From Poronia punctata (lineage: Eukaryota > Ascomycota > Sordariomycetes > Xylariales > Xylariaceae): a stretch of 64,000 nt of DNA. The translations under genes and the position numbers were made by a program. This document shows positions 37,891 to 47,126 of this stretch, piece after piece; position 1 is the first letter of the stretch, and each line of letters begins with the position of its first letter. The stretch covers positions 1 through 64,000 of the forward strand of contig MU401526.1 in assembly GCA_022579005.1 (NCBI GenBank), written 5' to 3'. Below the pieces are notes generated by a model, which saw only the letters and a list, made by a program, of their open reading frames with translations, was not told the DNA's origin and searched no databases.

Positions 37891-38255
37891 TAGGGTTGGC
37901 CGGACCCGACCCATTAAGGGAGGACCCAGTGGGTAAATGGACCCATGGGTACCCACGACTCAATGCCAAGGGACCCATGGGTAAATGGGTACCCACGACG
38001 AGATTTGATTAGTATATAATTAGTACATTTAATATTTTTTATTTTTTTTAAAATACTAAAAAATATCCTTTATACTTATACTATAATAAATAACAAAATA
38101 ACACTTTTTTTTTATTTAAATAAATACTTTTTTATTTTTATTTTATTTTTTAAAAAATTCCTTGGCAACACTCGTAGGTACCCAACTACCCATGGCGCTA
38201 AGATGGACCCATGGGTACCCACGAATTACCCATGGGTACCCATTTGCCAACCCTA
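37891..38255. mobile_element. hAT-like MITE (non-autonomous DNA transposon)
   Basis: Perfect 10-bp terminal inverted repeats, TAGGGTTGGC at 37891-37900 and GCCAACCCTA at 38246-38255, bound a 365-bp element. It is flanked by the 8-bp direct repeat TCGGCATC (37883-37890 and 38256-38263). An 8-bp target duplication with a TAGGG-type end is the mark of the hAT superfamily. Inside both ends lie several copies of a palindromic motif around CCCATGGGTACCCACGA, resembling the subterminal repeats bound by hAT transposases. The centre (about 38010-38160) is very AT-rich. There is no coding capacity. Confidence 0.88.
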
Positions 38256-38810
38256 TCGGCATCGCGGAATCTGCTTGGCATTTGTCCGGATTCCGACATC
38301 CTGCCTGATTTGGCCAAGCCCACATCATATTAGCCAATGAGCAACAAGATGCACAATCGTCTTCTTGTTGGTTTACCTTGACTTGATCTGTCAAGATAGC
38401 AACGATGGTTTAAGTCTATTACTGGAAGTTATGAACTTGGGGTCCTGGGTTAGGTATACTCGTATAAGACGGAAGGTGGGTATGGTCTAATAAGCAATGA
38501 ATTATCATGATCTTGACTGTCGTCTTCCCTCAGGTACATGTAGATCTCTTGTTAACGGAAGGGCGTCAGCGTGGATAGGCTCTATCTAAGGATGCCCGAT
38601 ACTCGAACCGAATAAGTATTAGCACGTCATTTAAATACCGAGGATCGGATCTCTCTCTACTTATCACTCCTCTTCTCCAACAACCGATATTTGTAAGGTA
38701 GTCAGAGGCTTCAACTGGTTTTCACCTATTTTCAGGCGTCCAACACAATAACTTTCGATTCAATTCGACCTGGGATTCCCATAAGAGATTTCGCGAAAAT
38801 ATAACTAGCA
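38256..38810. other. Intergenic region before the HAD hydrolase gene
   Basis: About 550 bp starts with the right target duplication of the MITE and ends with the leader of the next gene. No gene, repeat or clear promoter motif is visible. Confidence 0.45.
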
Positions 38811-39488
38811 ATGTCCGACCAAGCCGAGCAGCAAACCTGGCGACCCAAAGCCATAGTGTTCGATCTTCTCACAGCCCTGATAAACTCTTGGACAATCTGG
38901 GATGCCTCAACACCCTCTGGAACTTCAGAAGAGGGAATGCGGTGGCGTGGCCGCTACCTCGAGATCACATTCGGGAAAGGCGCCTATGTTCCCTACGAAG
39001 ACCTAGTCAGACAAGCAGCCGAGGAGGTCGGTCTTCCAGCATCAGCACCCGAGACTCTACTTCGAAACTGGGCTACTATCCCGCCATGGCCCGAGGTTGG
39101 AAACGTGCTACCCCAACTAAGAGAGCGAGGGTATAAACTCGGGGTGGTGACGAACTGCTCAAAGCATCTTGGGAACCTTGCCGCTCAAGGGGTCGAAAGA
39201 AGTGCTAGTCGGGATGGTGCAGCTTTCTCTTTTGATGCTGTTGTTACGGCGGAAGAAAGCGGGTTCTATAAACCTGTCAGGGAGGCATATGAAGCCGTCT
39301 TGAAAGCGATGGGTCTTGACGCGAGTGAAGTGTTGTTTGTTGCGGGTAGTGCTGGAGATGTCGAGGGCGCAACGAATGCTGGGATGAGGGTTGTCTGGCA
39401 TAACAAGATTGGATTAGCAAAGAAAGGAGACGCAGTGCCGCTCAGGGAAGGAAAGAGATTGGATGACACCTTGAAGGGGTTCTTCTGA
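38811..39488 (+). CDS. HAD-superfamily hydrolase (2-haloacid dehalogenase-like)
   Basis: The 225-residue frame has no intron. HAD motif I is AIVFDLLTAL with the presumed nucleophile D18; motif II is VVTNCS (T114, N115); the motif III lysine is K154 in GFYKP; motif IV is GSAGDVEGATNAGM with D183. A helical cap lies at about 25-90. Layout and length match the type II (S)-2-haloacid dehalogenase group, whose fungal members mostly lack a tested substrate. Motif I has leucine two residues after the nucleophile where phosphatases have aspartate. That fits dehalogenase-type members and argues against a phosphatase. The actual substrate cannot be told from sequence. The start codon lies in ACTAGCAATGTCC with no competing upstream ATG in frame. 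It is followed by a gene-free 500 bp with tandem repeats. Confidence 0.82.
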   Translation: MSDQAEQQTWRPKAIVFDLLTALINSWTIWDASTPSGTSEEGMRWRGRYLEITFGKGAYVPYEDLVRQAAEEVGLPASAPETLLRNWATIPPWPEVGNVLPQLRERGYKLGVVTNCSKHLGNLAAQGVERSASRDGAAFSFDAVVTAEESGFYKPVREAYEAVLKAMGLDASEVLFVAGSAGDVEGATNAGMRVVWHNKIGLAKKGDAVPLREGKRLDDTLKGFF

Positions 39489-39997
39489 GTGGATTTTGGT
39501 AAATGTCTATCTTTCAGGCACTCAGCCCCCTATGTAGACTTATAGAAATTGCTAATGGAAATCGTGCATAACGGTGCTGGCCGCGGGTGAGGGATTACAG
39601 TCTATGGAAATAAACTTCTCGGTCTAGCCAAGTCTATCCACGTATTGTATGGCTTAATCTTCCACCTAGCCATCACTCTACAGGTGAGCAAAGAGTTAGG
39701 CTCCAACTGCGGCTGGTCACTGATCTCCAACTGCGGCTGGTCACTGATCTCCAACTGCGGCTGGTGTGCGCTGGCTTGGTTCACGATTCCCTCTTATTGG
39801 TGTTTGTGTGTTAAAAAACGTCGACAGACCTCGACGTCCAAAGGGACTGAGATTGCAAATTCTTTTCCAATATTCTTGTTCCCTTGTTCAAAATGTCCAC
39901 TTGTTCAATTGTTTAACCACAACTTCACGTTGCATGGCAAATCAACACCCAAAAGACAATAACGCACCCAGTGAAGTACATCACAACAGCACTCAGC
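39489..39997. other. Intergenic region with a 24-bp tandem repeat
   Basis: About 510 bp separates the HAD hydrolase from the F-box-like gene. It carries the 24-bp repeat at 39701-39764 in the upstream region of the latter. No gene is supported. Confidence 0.5.
39701..39764. repeat. 24-bp tandem repeat, about 2.7 copies
   Basis: The unit begins CTCCAACTGCGGCTGG and recurs every 24 bp at 39701, 39725 and 39749, the last copy incomplete. Visible copies are identical. It lies about 235-300 bp upstream of the F-box-like gene. Confidence 0.9.
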
Positions 39998-41308
39998 ATG
40001 GCCGATATACCAACCAGCAATGGTGTAATGACCACCAATTCGACAGGACTAGCGGATTTACCACTAGAGCTCATTCTCAAGATATTCCGAGATACCCTTT
40101 TGAACTCTGGCAGAGACCTGCACAATCTGACCATCACGTGCAAAGCCTTGCACTTTACATTCAAGTGCCATCAGAAATACATCTTGTCCGTCATCCTTGA
40201 CGAGCAAAGCGACGAGGATCTCGCCATGTCTTCGGCACGCTACCACGCCGCGATGGCCCCGTGGAGAGACGTGAAAGACTTTGAAGCGCCTGCCCTTAGA
40301 AACCTACCAGCCTACCACCGGCATGTCAAAGAGTTTTGTTCGGACCACATAAGCCGACAGGGGACCCAGCTTACCATCCCCAGGAGCCTGTTCACATTGG
40401 GAATGGTGACTCATTTCCAAGAACATCACCCGCCAATCCAGCGGATGGCTGCAGAGCTGGTAAAGCTCGTTGTGGAAGGGCGGGTTGACCCGAGGCCGTC
40501 CTCAGCAGAGGTACGAAGGGTCGTCAAATCTTTATGGATCCTTGACCTGGTCCAAATTCTGTTCCCAAAGACATGGGCCCCAGGCACTACCCTCCAAGAG
40601 GATCCAATCAGTCCATTCTGGAGTTGCTTTGCGCCCTGGGAAAGCGATCAAGTCCAATGGGTGGCTGACAGGCTCGCTGATAATCTCAGATGTACGTTTT
40701 GCTTTTGAAACAGTTGTTGCCATCCCCATATTACATACGACACTAAGCCAATGGGTGTTGCGACAAAACCATGGGCTAACGTTTTTTCAGATTTCACCGA
40801 CTTCACCGGCACGTCCATCTGGCAAAACCACGTGATAAGGGTCCTGATGATGAGAGACATCAAAAGTCTTGAGTCCATGATCTGTCATGGCCGGGCTTCA
40901 AGAGACGACACGAATCTGGTTCGCGACTATCTCGGAAACACAGCATATAGGGTATTCCGAGACAAACCATGGGGTATGCCTCACTCATGGTTTTTCGTTG
41001 TGGGAGAGTACGATACCTATGGTTGCACTGCGGTAGTTGGACGGGATGTCATTGAGCGTTTCGACGCCGAGGCCGACGATGGGCCGGTAAGGGCATGGCT
41101 CTGGAATGTAAACGCCTTTGGAGGCTGGTGGGGGGCTGGGCCCGGAAGTCCTTACATTCTCGAGCTGTCCAAACTCTTTTGGGATCATCAGCATCTGGTA
41201 CAGTTTACCAGAGGAGCACTGCATCCGCTCGAGCATTATCTGACGCCGTTGATACGGAATCAATTAGTTTTGCTGGCGCCACTGATTAGGCAGGAGTCAC
41301 GGGACTAA
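39998..41308 (+). CDS. F-box-like domain protein
   Basis: Two exons (39998-40691 and 40791-41308) give 403 residues. The 99-bp intron has GTACGT, a GCTAAC branch site and TTTTTTCAG. Residues 18-60 read LADLPLELILKIFRDTL followed by a helix containing TCKALHF, the pattern of a short N-terminal F-box. Such proteins usually link substrates to an SCF ubiquitin ligase through Skp1. The rest, with motifs such as SIWQNHVIRVLMMRDIKSLE and PHSWFFVVGEYDTYGC, resembles large families of ascomycete F-box proteins without recognisable repeats, so the substrate is unknown. I start at the ATG in CAGCATGGCCG, the first in frame; an upstream extension would need a GTG. The F-box assignment rests on one short match and is moderate. 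Confidence 0.72.
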
Positions 41309-41735
41309 GGCCAGGTAATATTTGCCCGTGGTAGCTTGCAGGATTAAAGGCAATGGGAGGCCGAGGGACCGGCGAGGGTGCGGAAGCAGGAGATTTCGAG
41401 ATTACGGATGGCCGTTACGTATTGTCTGGAGAACTGCATACGGCCCTTGCATGTAGCCAAAGTTCTAATATCCGAGTTCTCATACTGTTAATGAAGTAAA
41501 ACTGTGCTTGGCGGGGAATATTCCTAGTCAGTGCATTTTTACCCAAGTAGACCCACTACTCTTTCCTGATTAGGGTTACGGCGCACAGCACCACAATTCA
41601 AGAAATTCAACCTTTCGCTTGCAATCCAACCACGACAACGACATCGTCAACCACTCCCCAGCACTCGGTCGCATACCAACTTCTGCAGAACCTCACTCAT
41701 CTCAGATAACCCAAGTTCGTTCTACGACAGCCAAT
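41309..41735. other. Upstream region of the ribosomal protein S29 gene
   Basis: This 427-bp stretch lies between the F-box-like gene and RPS29. It should contain the RPS29 promoter. No gene is seen. Confidence 0.45.
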
Positions 41736-42076
41736 ATGTCTCACGAGTCCGTCTGGTATAGCCGCCCCCGTACTTACGGCAAGGGCGCCCGTGCTTGGTA
41801 CGTTCAAGATTGGAGCTAAACAGCAATTCCGAGACCCATCGATCGATACCGAAGATCACGAGAACGCCATGGAACTCTATTTACTGACCGTGGACTGTTA
41901 CAGCCGTGTCTGCACCCACAAGGCCGGTCTGATCCGCAAGTACGGCCTCAACCTTTGCCGTCAGTGCTTCCGTGAGAAGGCCACCGACGTCGGCTTCGTC
42001 AAGGTATGAATTATCCACCCGGGTCGTTTGGCTCCGACGCCGACGATGACTGACATGACCTACGCAGTACCGGTAA
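41736..42076 (+). CDS. RPS29: 40S ribosomal protein S29 (uS14)
   Basis: This small zinc-binding protein belongs to the head of the 40S ribosomal subunit. Three exons (41736-41797, 41904-42003, 42068-42076) give 56 residues, the exact usual length. The sequence [41 protein letters not shown] and [14 protein letters not shown] matches the family throughout. The four zinc ligands are the cysteines in ACRVC and LCRQC. The last exon codes only Tyr-Arg-stop, after a 64-bp intron. Introns of 106 and 64 bp in so short a gene are typical of fungal ribosomal protein genes. Because the last exon is so short, automatic prediction could easily miss it. Confidence 0.97.
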
Positions 42077-43944
42077 ATATGCCGCAATATTTCGATACGA
42101 TTCCTCCTCAACGTCATCATCGATACCCTCTCGCTTGCGATCGGACTTAGAAATCATGTCGCTCGATCAATTCACCGGGGAAGATGGTCCGAGTAACCGC
42201 ACGAAGGATGGTTCGACTTGGGCCTGAAAACAAAGAAGCGAGAGCATGGAAACAGGAAGAGGGTTAGGGTACAATATCATGAGAAATGCCGAGTCCTTGA
42301 TACGCAGAATTAATTGTCTTTGCGACCTGATGATAATTCGTCTTTGGTGTGAATATAAGTTGCACGATTTTTGAACCATATTAATCCCAAGAGCCCACGG
42401 CAGAACCGACACTACGAAACGAATCCCAACACGACTTCTCGAGATTGTTGGCGAGCTAGCTCGTTACTTGTGACTTTGATCGAGTTGCTCCATAACAATA
42501 CCTTTGACAGTCGTAATGAGCCCTCTAGTTTACGGTACAGCTCGGGGACGCGTGCCCACTCCATACTACCCGGGATCCTTATATATGCCGATGTCCTTAA
42601 TATCAACTGGGGGCGGCACCGTTGTGTCCAGTTAACACAATACCACTGCTACACCATCTAACGGACACCCCGCCGAATTTGTTCTCCGTCCCTCCAGTGG
42701 CCTGATTTGGCCGCTACCATGTACTATACCGCGTCCGGCGCCAAATATGACATATCGACACTGACTCTTAGCAGGTAATGTTAACAGACCAGACGGGTTG
42801 TATGGCTTTGGGGCCAAATCATCGACAATCAGGTTTGTGTGCTTAAACGAGCTTAATTCCCCTTTGTGTATGTGATTGCATGCTTAACTTGGCCGATCTT
42901 GAACTTTCACCCGAGGGGCTCGGGATGGTAGCCGGGATCTGCATCTCTGCGCAGCTTCAGCTGGAGATAGGACAGATTTATGCATCTGATTGTGACCAAC
43001 AGCTTTTCTCTGCTGACATTCTTACACCAGCGCGATTGCAAACTAGAGCGTATTGTTTCACTTCCTGCTTTCTAGTGGCGGGGGGATTGGTATAAGAAAA
43101 CAGGGGTCGGTAGTACCAACATGAGGAGGAGGAGCGGTATGCCGCCCAATTCCTACGTCCGGGGCACATCCCTCTTACTCGCATATTTGTCTCGTCCATA
43201 GAGAAGTCGATGGTGGATTGACCCCAATGATTGGGTCTGTACACATTTTTTGGAAAAATTTAGTTGGAGGGCCGAGGTCGTATCTATAATCCTACTTTGC
43301 CTTCAGGTAGGGGATCTATCATATATGTAGCTAAGTACTACCCACGCGGAAGAAATGCGGACAATGACTTGACGGCTAGCCCGTGCTAAACATCGGCAAA
43401 ATCCAAGGCCAATCGGGGCCAGCACTTTTCGCTTTTCAGCCAAATCCCACATTATGCGCCCGGTTGGTACCTTGACACTCTTGAGTAGTCTGCCACTCAA
43501 GTCGTTGCTTTTATCTTCCCTGCTAGGGGGATTAACTTACAGTAACCTTATTGGAATACTGAAAGATGTTAGGCTCGCTTATCAAACATCGGGTAGAATA
43601 TTAGATTTAGCAGTAGTGGTCGAATCCCAAGATTCTGGGTGCCTAGAACGTATGTAACCTAAGTACCTGTGGGATAGGTAGGTACTCCAATCCAGCACTT
43701 GCAGTGCATGTAATAAAGCTCGAGTAGGTCGTCTAGTCAAATTTTCATGACTAAGGAGGGAGCGCTCCGGTCTAACGTGGACAAACATTAGATTTTCCTC
43801 CACCAAGAAGTCGGGCTCCTGTTACCGAAAACACTTCCACTGCGGCCGTGTCTCGTTCTATTCCAATTCCCCTCATCTCATTTTATCTCCCTCGCCGAGG
43901 TATATAGATATTCACGATTTATTGACCAAAGTTCTACAAAAACC
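42077..43944. other. Gene-free region between RPS29 and the RRM gene
   Basis: About 1.9 kb has only overlapping open frames of at most 96 codons without known motifs. The last 150 bp, pyrimidine-rich then A-rich, look like the leader of the RRM gene. No repeat, tRNA or transposon end was recognised. Confidence 0.45.
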
Positions 43945-45254
43945 ATGTCGACTGTTGATTCTGCCCCTCCGCCTGAGCCTGCGCCCACCCCCAAATGGCG
44001 GGACGCTTCCACTTGGCGGAGAAGTGAAACATCATCACCTTCGGGGCAGACATCTGCAAACTCACCTGCACCTGCACCTGCACCTGCCTCTCCGTCCACA
44101 CGGGGACCTTCACGGTTCACTTCTTCTCGCACATATGGTGCCTCATGGCGAGATAGAGAGGAGAAGAGGGCCGGGGAAGAGGGTCAAGCCGACGGCACGG
44201 GTCGTCGGGGGGACGGCGGGGATTTCGTACCCAATAGTAGACCTTATGATCGCGTGAGGTCGAACAAGGCGCCTCAGAAAGACGACGAGGCGGCTGCGAA
44301 AGCTATCGCTGAAGGAAGACGGATATATATCGGCAACCTTCGGTACCAGGCCAAACCTGCGGATATCGAAGAGCTGTTGAAGGCGAATGACCTCAGTCAT
44401 TTCACCAGCATTCATATCTCTATCGATCCCTTCACCGGAAGGAACCCTAGCTACTGCTTTGTTGAATTCCCGGACAGGGAATCGGCTGAGATGGCTATGG
44501 GGACCCTAGAGGGCAAAGAGCTACTTGGTCGTGAAGGTAAGCTCAATAACCTGGCTTGATCGCGTGGCCTCTTCTCCTCGCTCGTCGATTTCAGCGCATG
44601 AGCCGAGGCGTTTATCTACCTTGAGCAAGCCCAACAAAATCAGACAATACTAAATCGGTCATCTCTAGTTAAATGCCGGCCATGCCAGCCAAAAGGAAGC
44701 GGATCAGGTGGCAAGCCGAGCGAGGCGCCGAATCGGTGGGGTAACTGGTCGGGTGAGAAGGATGGTCAGGATCAGTCCAAGCCCAGTTCCTTCGACAGGT
44801 ATCGCCAAGATTTTACGGGCAAACGCCTTTATGTCGGTGGCCTGCCTAGAATGCACGATCAAGCGACGAACTTTGCTGAGATGACGGAGCTGTTCAAGGA
44901 CTTCAAAGTGTTCGTTTATTCATTCTACTTTTTCTCGCATTTATCTTCTTTCATTTGAGGTATCAAATCCGCTGACATGCAGATAGTGAGGCCATCAGCA
45001 AACGTGTCACCGCTCACGAGAAGACCAGGGAGTTGCCTGGAAATCATGACTATTGCTTCGTGGACCTAGAGACGGTCGATCAGGCTAAAGAAGCGATGGA
45101 GGCAATGAATGGTCAACTTTTCAAAGGGGAGAGACTCAAGGTATCCCCAGCCAAAGGCCGGTCCAGCAAATACCAAGAGAGGGAGAATCTGGACGGAAAA
45201 CGGGGCTTTGACCGTTTTGAAAGGCCTGCCAAGGAATGGGCCGCGGAAGAGTAG
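43945..45254 (+). CDS. RNA-binding protein with two RRM domains
   Basis: Three exons (43945-44536, 44669-44909, 44987-45254) in phase give 366 residues. The first intron has GTAAGC and an ATACTAAAT branch site. The second uses a weaker GTTCGT donor and is chosen because it joins FKDFK to EAISKRV in the second domain. The first 110 residues are disordered, rich in Pro, Ser and Arg, with a PAPAPAPA run. RRM1 spans about 125-200 with RNP2 IYIGNL and RNP1 SYCFVEF. A Gly-Ser-Lys linker follows. RRM2 has RLYVGGL and DYCFVDL. The C-terminus is charged (GKRGFDRFERPAKEWAAEE). It resembles ascomycete RNP-1-type proteins of unassigned role. RNA target and location are unknown. Confidence 0.85.
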
Positions 45255-45714
45255 ACCGAGGCGGGCTTGGTCTTTCGGTCCTCATGCGATTAAACAAGAG
45301 TATCAGCAGCAAGCATACAGCGATCTATCTCACGGTGCCCAGTTGGCCCTTGCATAACCCTATAGACAGACATCTACATCAGCGTACGGCAGCGGTCTTG
45401 CGAAGATCTAGCACAAAAGAATCTTTGAATATTGAGGGTGGAACCTGTTCAGATCGGTCTAGTACCGCGACGATACAGCATCACTGACTCCGTTTTGCGA
45501 TTGTCATTTCCACATTTTCGTATACCTCTCTTTTGCGTATTGGGCGTTTATTTTGAAGTCTGTGCTGCTCCGTCTACTAGTATTGCATATCACTCTCATG
45601 ATCATAGTCAAAACATCTGGCCGTCAAGCTAAGTGACGAATATTGCAATTATACTGATCTGTCTATCTTGCTAACTGAAAAGGGGGGGGGGGGGGGGGGG
45701 ATGAAAGCAAGCAC
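45255..45714. other. Intergenic region with a poly-G tract
   Basis: This 460-bp stretch lies between the ends of the convergent RRM gene and the hypothetical gene, and includes the G tract at 45682-45700. No gene is supported. Confidence 0.45.
45682..45700 (+). repeat. Run of 19 G
   Basis: An uninterrupted poly-G tract starts 14 bp after the stop of the minus-strand gene, in its 3' flank. Its length in a read assembly is uncertain. Confidence 0.85.
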
Positions 45715-46314
45715 TTACAATTCTAATCTTACTTCTTCCCCAACCTGACGTCCCCCCAACCGCCAAAATCTAACCTTACCTTGAGGACGTCTCCGTCTAG
45801 CAGTAGGAATATCATCATCATCATCATCATCAACAGCATCACCATTCTTCTTATTATTATTCTTCTTGGTACGAGGTCGTCTCATGCCCACATGATCAAC
45901 ACGCATCCGCCTCCCATCCGTGACGAGATATCGCCAACACTCGATACAACTACCGCGCACACGTACCTTGTTCCCGCGGATATCGCGGCTGATGCGCATA
46001 AGACCCCTATACACGTGTCTACAGTCGTAGAGAAATAATAAGTCTCCTCCTGTAGGACGTTTCGTGGCTTTGAGGGTGTTGCATTGGGCGTTTGTTAGAT
46101 GGGGACATGTTACCTTGTTTAGGATGGTGCATGCTTCACAGTCTTGGGTATGGGCATGGGCTTGGTTTGATCGTAATTCGGCGAGGAGGTTTTGTTGTGT
46201 ATATTTGTAAGCCCCGTCTGTCATTTCGTATCGCGCTTGCCAGATATCTGGGTTTGTAGGGAGGAAAGAGGAGGAGGAGGTAGTGGCTGGTGTGGGGTTG
46301 GGATTGATATACAT
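45715..46314 (-). CDS. Hypothetical cysteine- and arginine-containing protein
   Basis: A single 199-residue frame starts at the ATG at 46314; the open frame continues upstream without another ATG. I do not recognise the family. Residues about 55-160 hold three cysteine clusters (DCEACTIL, VTCPHLTNAQC and a later SCIECWRYL), possibly a zinc-binding fold. RGLMRISRDIRGNKVRVRG lies between them. The C-terminal 60 residues are strongly basic with one run of seven aspartates (DAVDDDDDDDIP) and RRRRPQG, so a nuclear or nucleic-acid role is conceivable. There is no signal peptide or membrane segment. The conserved look of the cysteine region and the length on one strand support a real gene. No intron is needed. 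Confidence 0.6.
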   Translation of the reverse strand: MYINPNPTPATTSSSSFLPTNPDIWQARYEMTDGAYKYTQQNLLAELRSNQAHAHTQDCEACTILNKVTCPHLTNAQCNTLKATKRPTGGDLLFLYDCRHVYRGLMRISRDIRGNKVRVRGSCIECWRYLVTDGRRMRVDHVGMRRPRTKKNNNKKNGDAVDDDDDDDIPTARRRRPQGKVRFWRLGGRQVGEEVRLEL

Positions 46315-47126
46315 TTTGACTGGGCGGATTGGTGAGTTGGTGGGTATGGTGAGATGAGATGGGATGGGATAATACAATTATCTTGACGTACGGGGATTAT
46401 ATAGTTTTTTTTATTTTTTTCTTTCTTATTTCTGTCCTTGTTTAATTGCTAGAGTCAAATCCTTGGAACATAATCCCATTGTCCCTTGGTTGCGCTCTTC
46501 TTGGTCCTTTGGCCTTTGGTGTTAAAAGCGAGATTTCCTTTGACTCGGGATGGATGATGGAAGGATAAAACTAGACTAGCCTAACCATGGCTATCCAACT
46601 TTGTTCGATTGAAAATCGATTCTTGTTCTTGACTTCTTTGTCTATTTTCCCTTTTGACCTTGAAACTCGACATGTTTTGTTGTTGTTTCTATCGTATGTC
46701 TGAACTTTGTACCTCCCTCCCTACCAAATGTCTGGACTACCTACAGCCTACAGGCTACAACCACCCGCCTTTAATGTTTATCGACGTCACTCAACCCGAA
46801 TTTTGTATACCCCTGCGTCGCCGCAAGATGTAAGTCGGTAGTTATCAAATAACTGTCAATCTTCTGGGGCCATCCCGGTCTTAGACGGCATGGAAGGTCA
46901 CGGAAGACTTTGCGGAGAAAAGGGCGGTTTCTGCTCCAAGGATGCGATACTTCGATCGACTCTCGAGGCTAATAACAGGAATAGGGAATGTTGGGGATGA
47001 TGAAAGACGTGTGGTTGAGTTTTAACATAACATGAACCATATGTAATCGTTAATCGTCTTGTTCTACCAAAATTTATATATCTAATATCCGCCTTTGTGC
47101 AAACATAATCGTAACTAGGTAGGTAA
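46315..47126. other. Intergenic region between two minus-strand genes
   Basis: About 810 bp holds the promoter of the hypothetical gene and the 3' end of the amidohydrolase gene. T-rich stretches near 46,400-46,450 suit a fungal promoter. No gene is seen. Confidence 0.45.

Noticed and set aside
37811..38394. Minus-strand frames of 61 and 83 codons around the MITE
   Set aside because: They read through inverted ends and subterminal repeats of the transposon, which has no coding capacity.
43610..43645. GGTCGAATCCC resembling a tRNA B-box
   Set aside because: No A-box at the right distance upstream, and the flanks do not pair as an acceptor stem.
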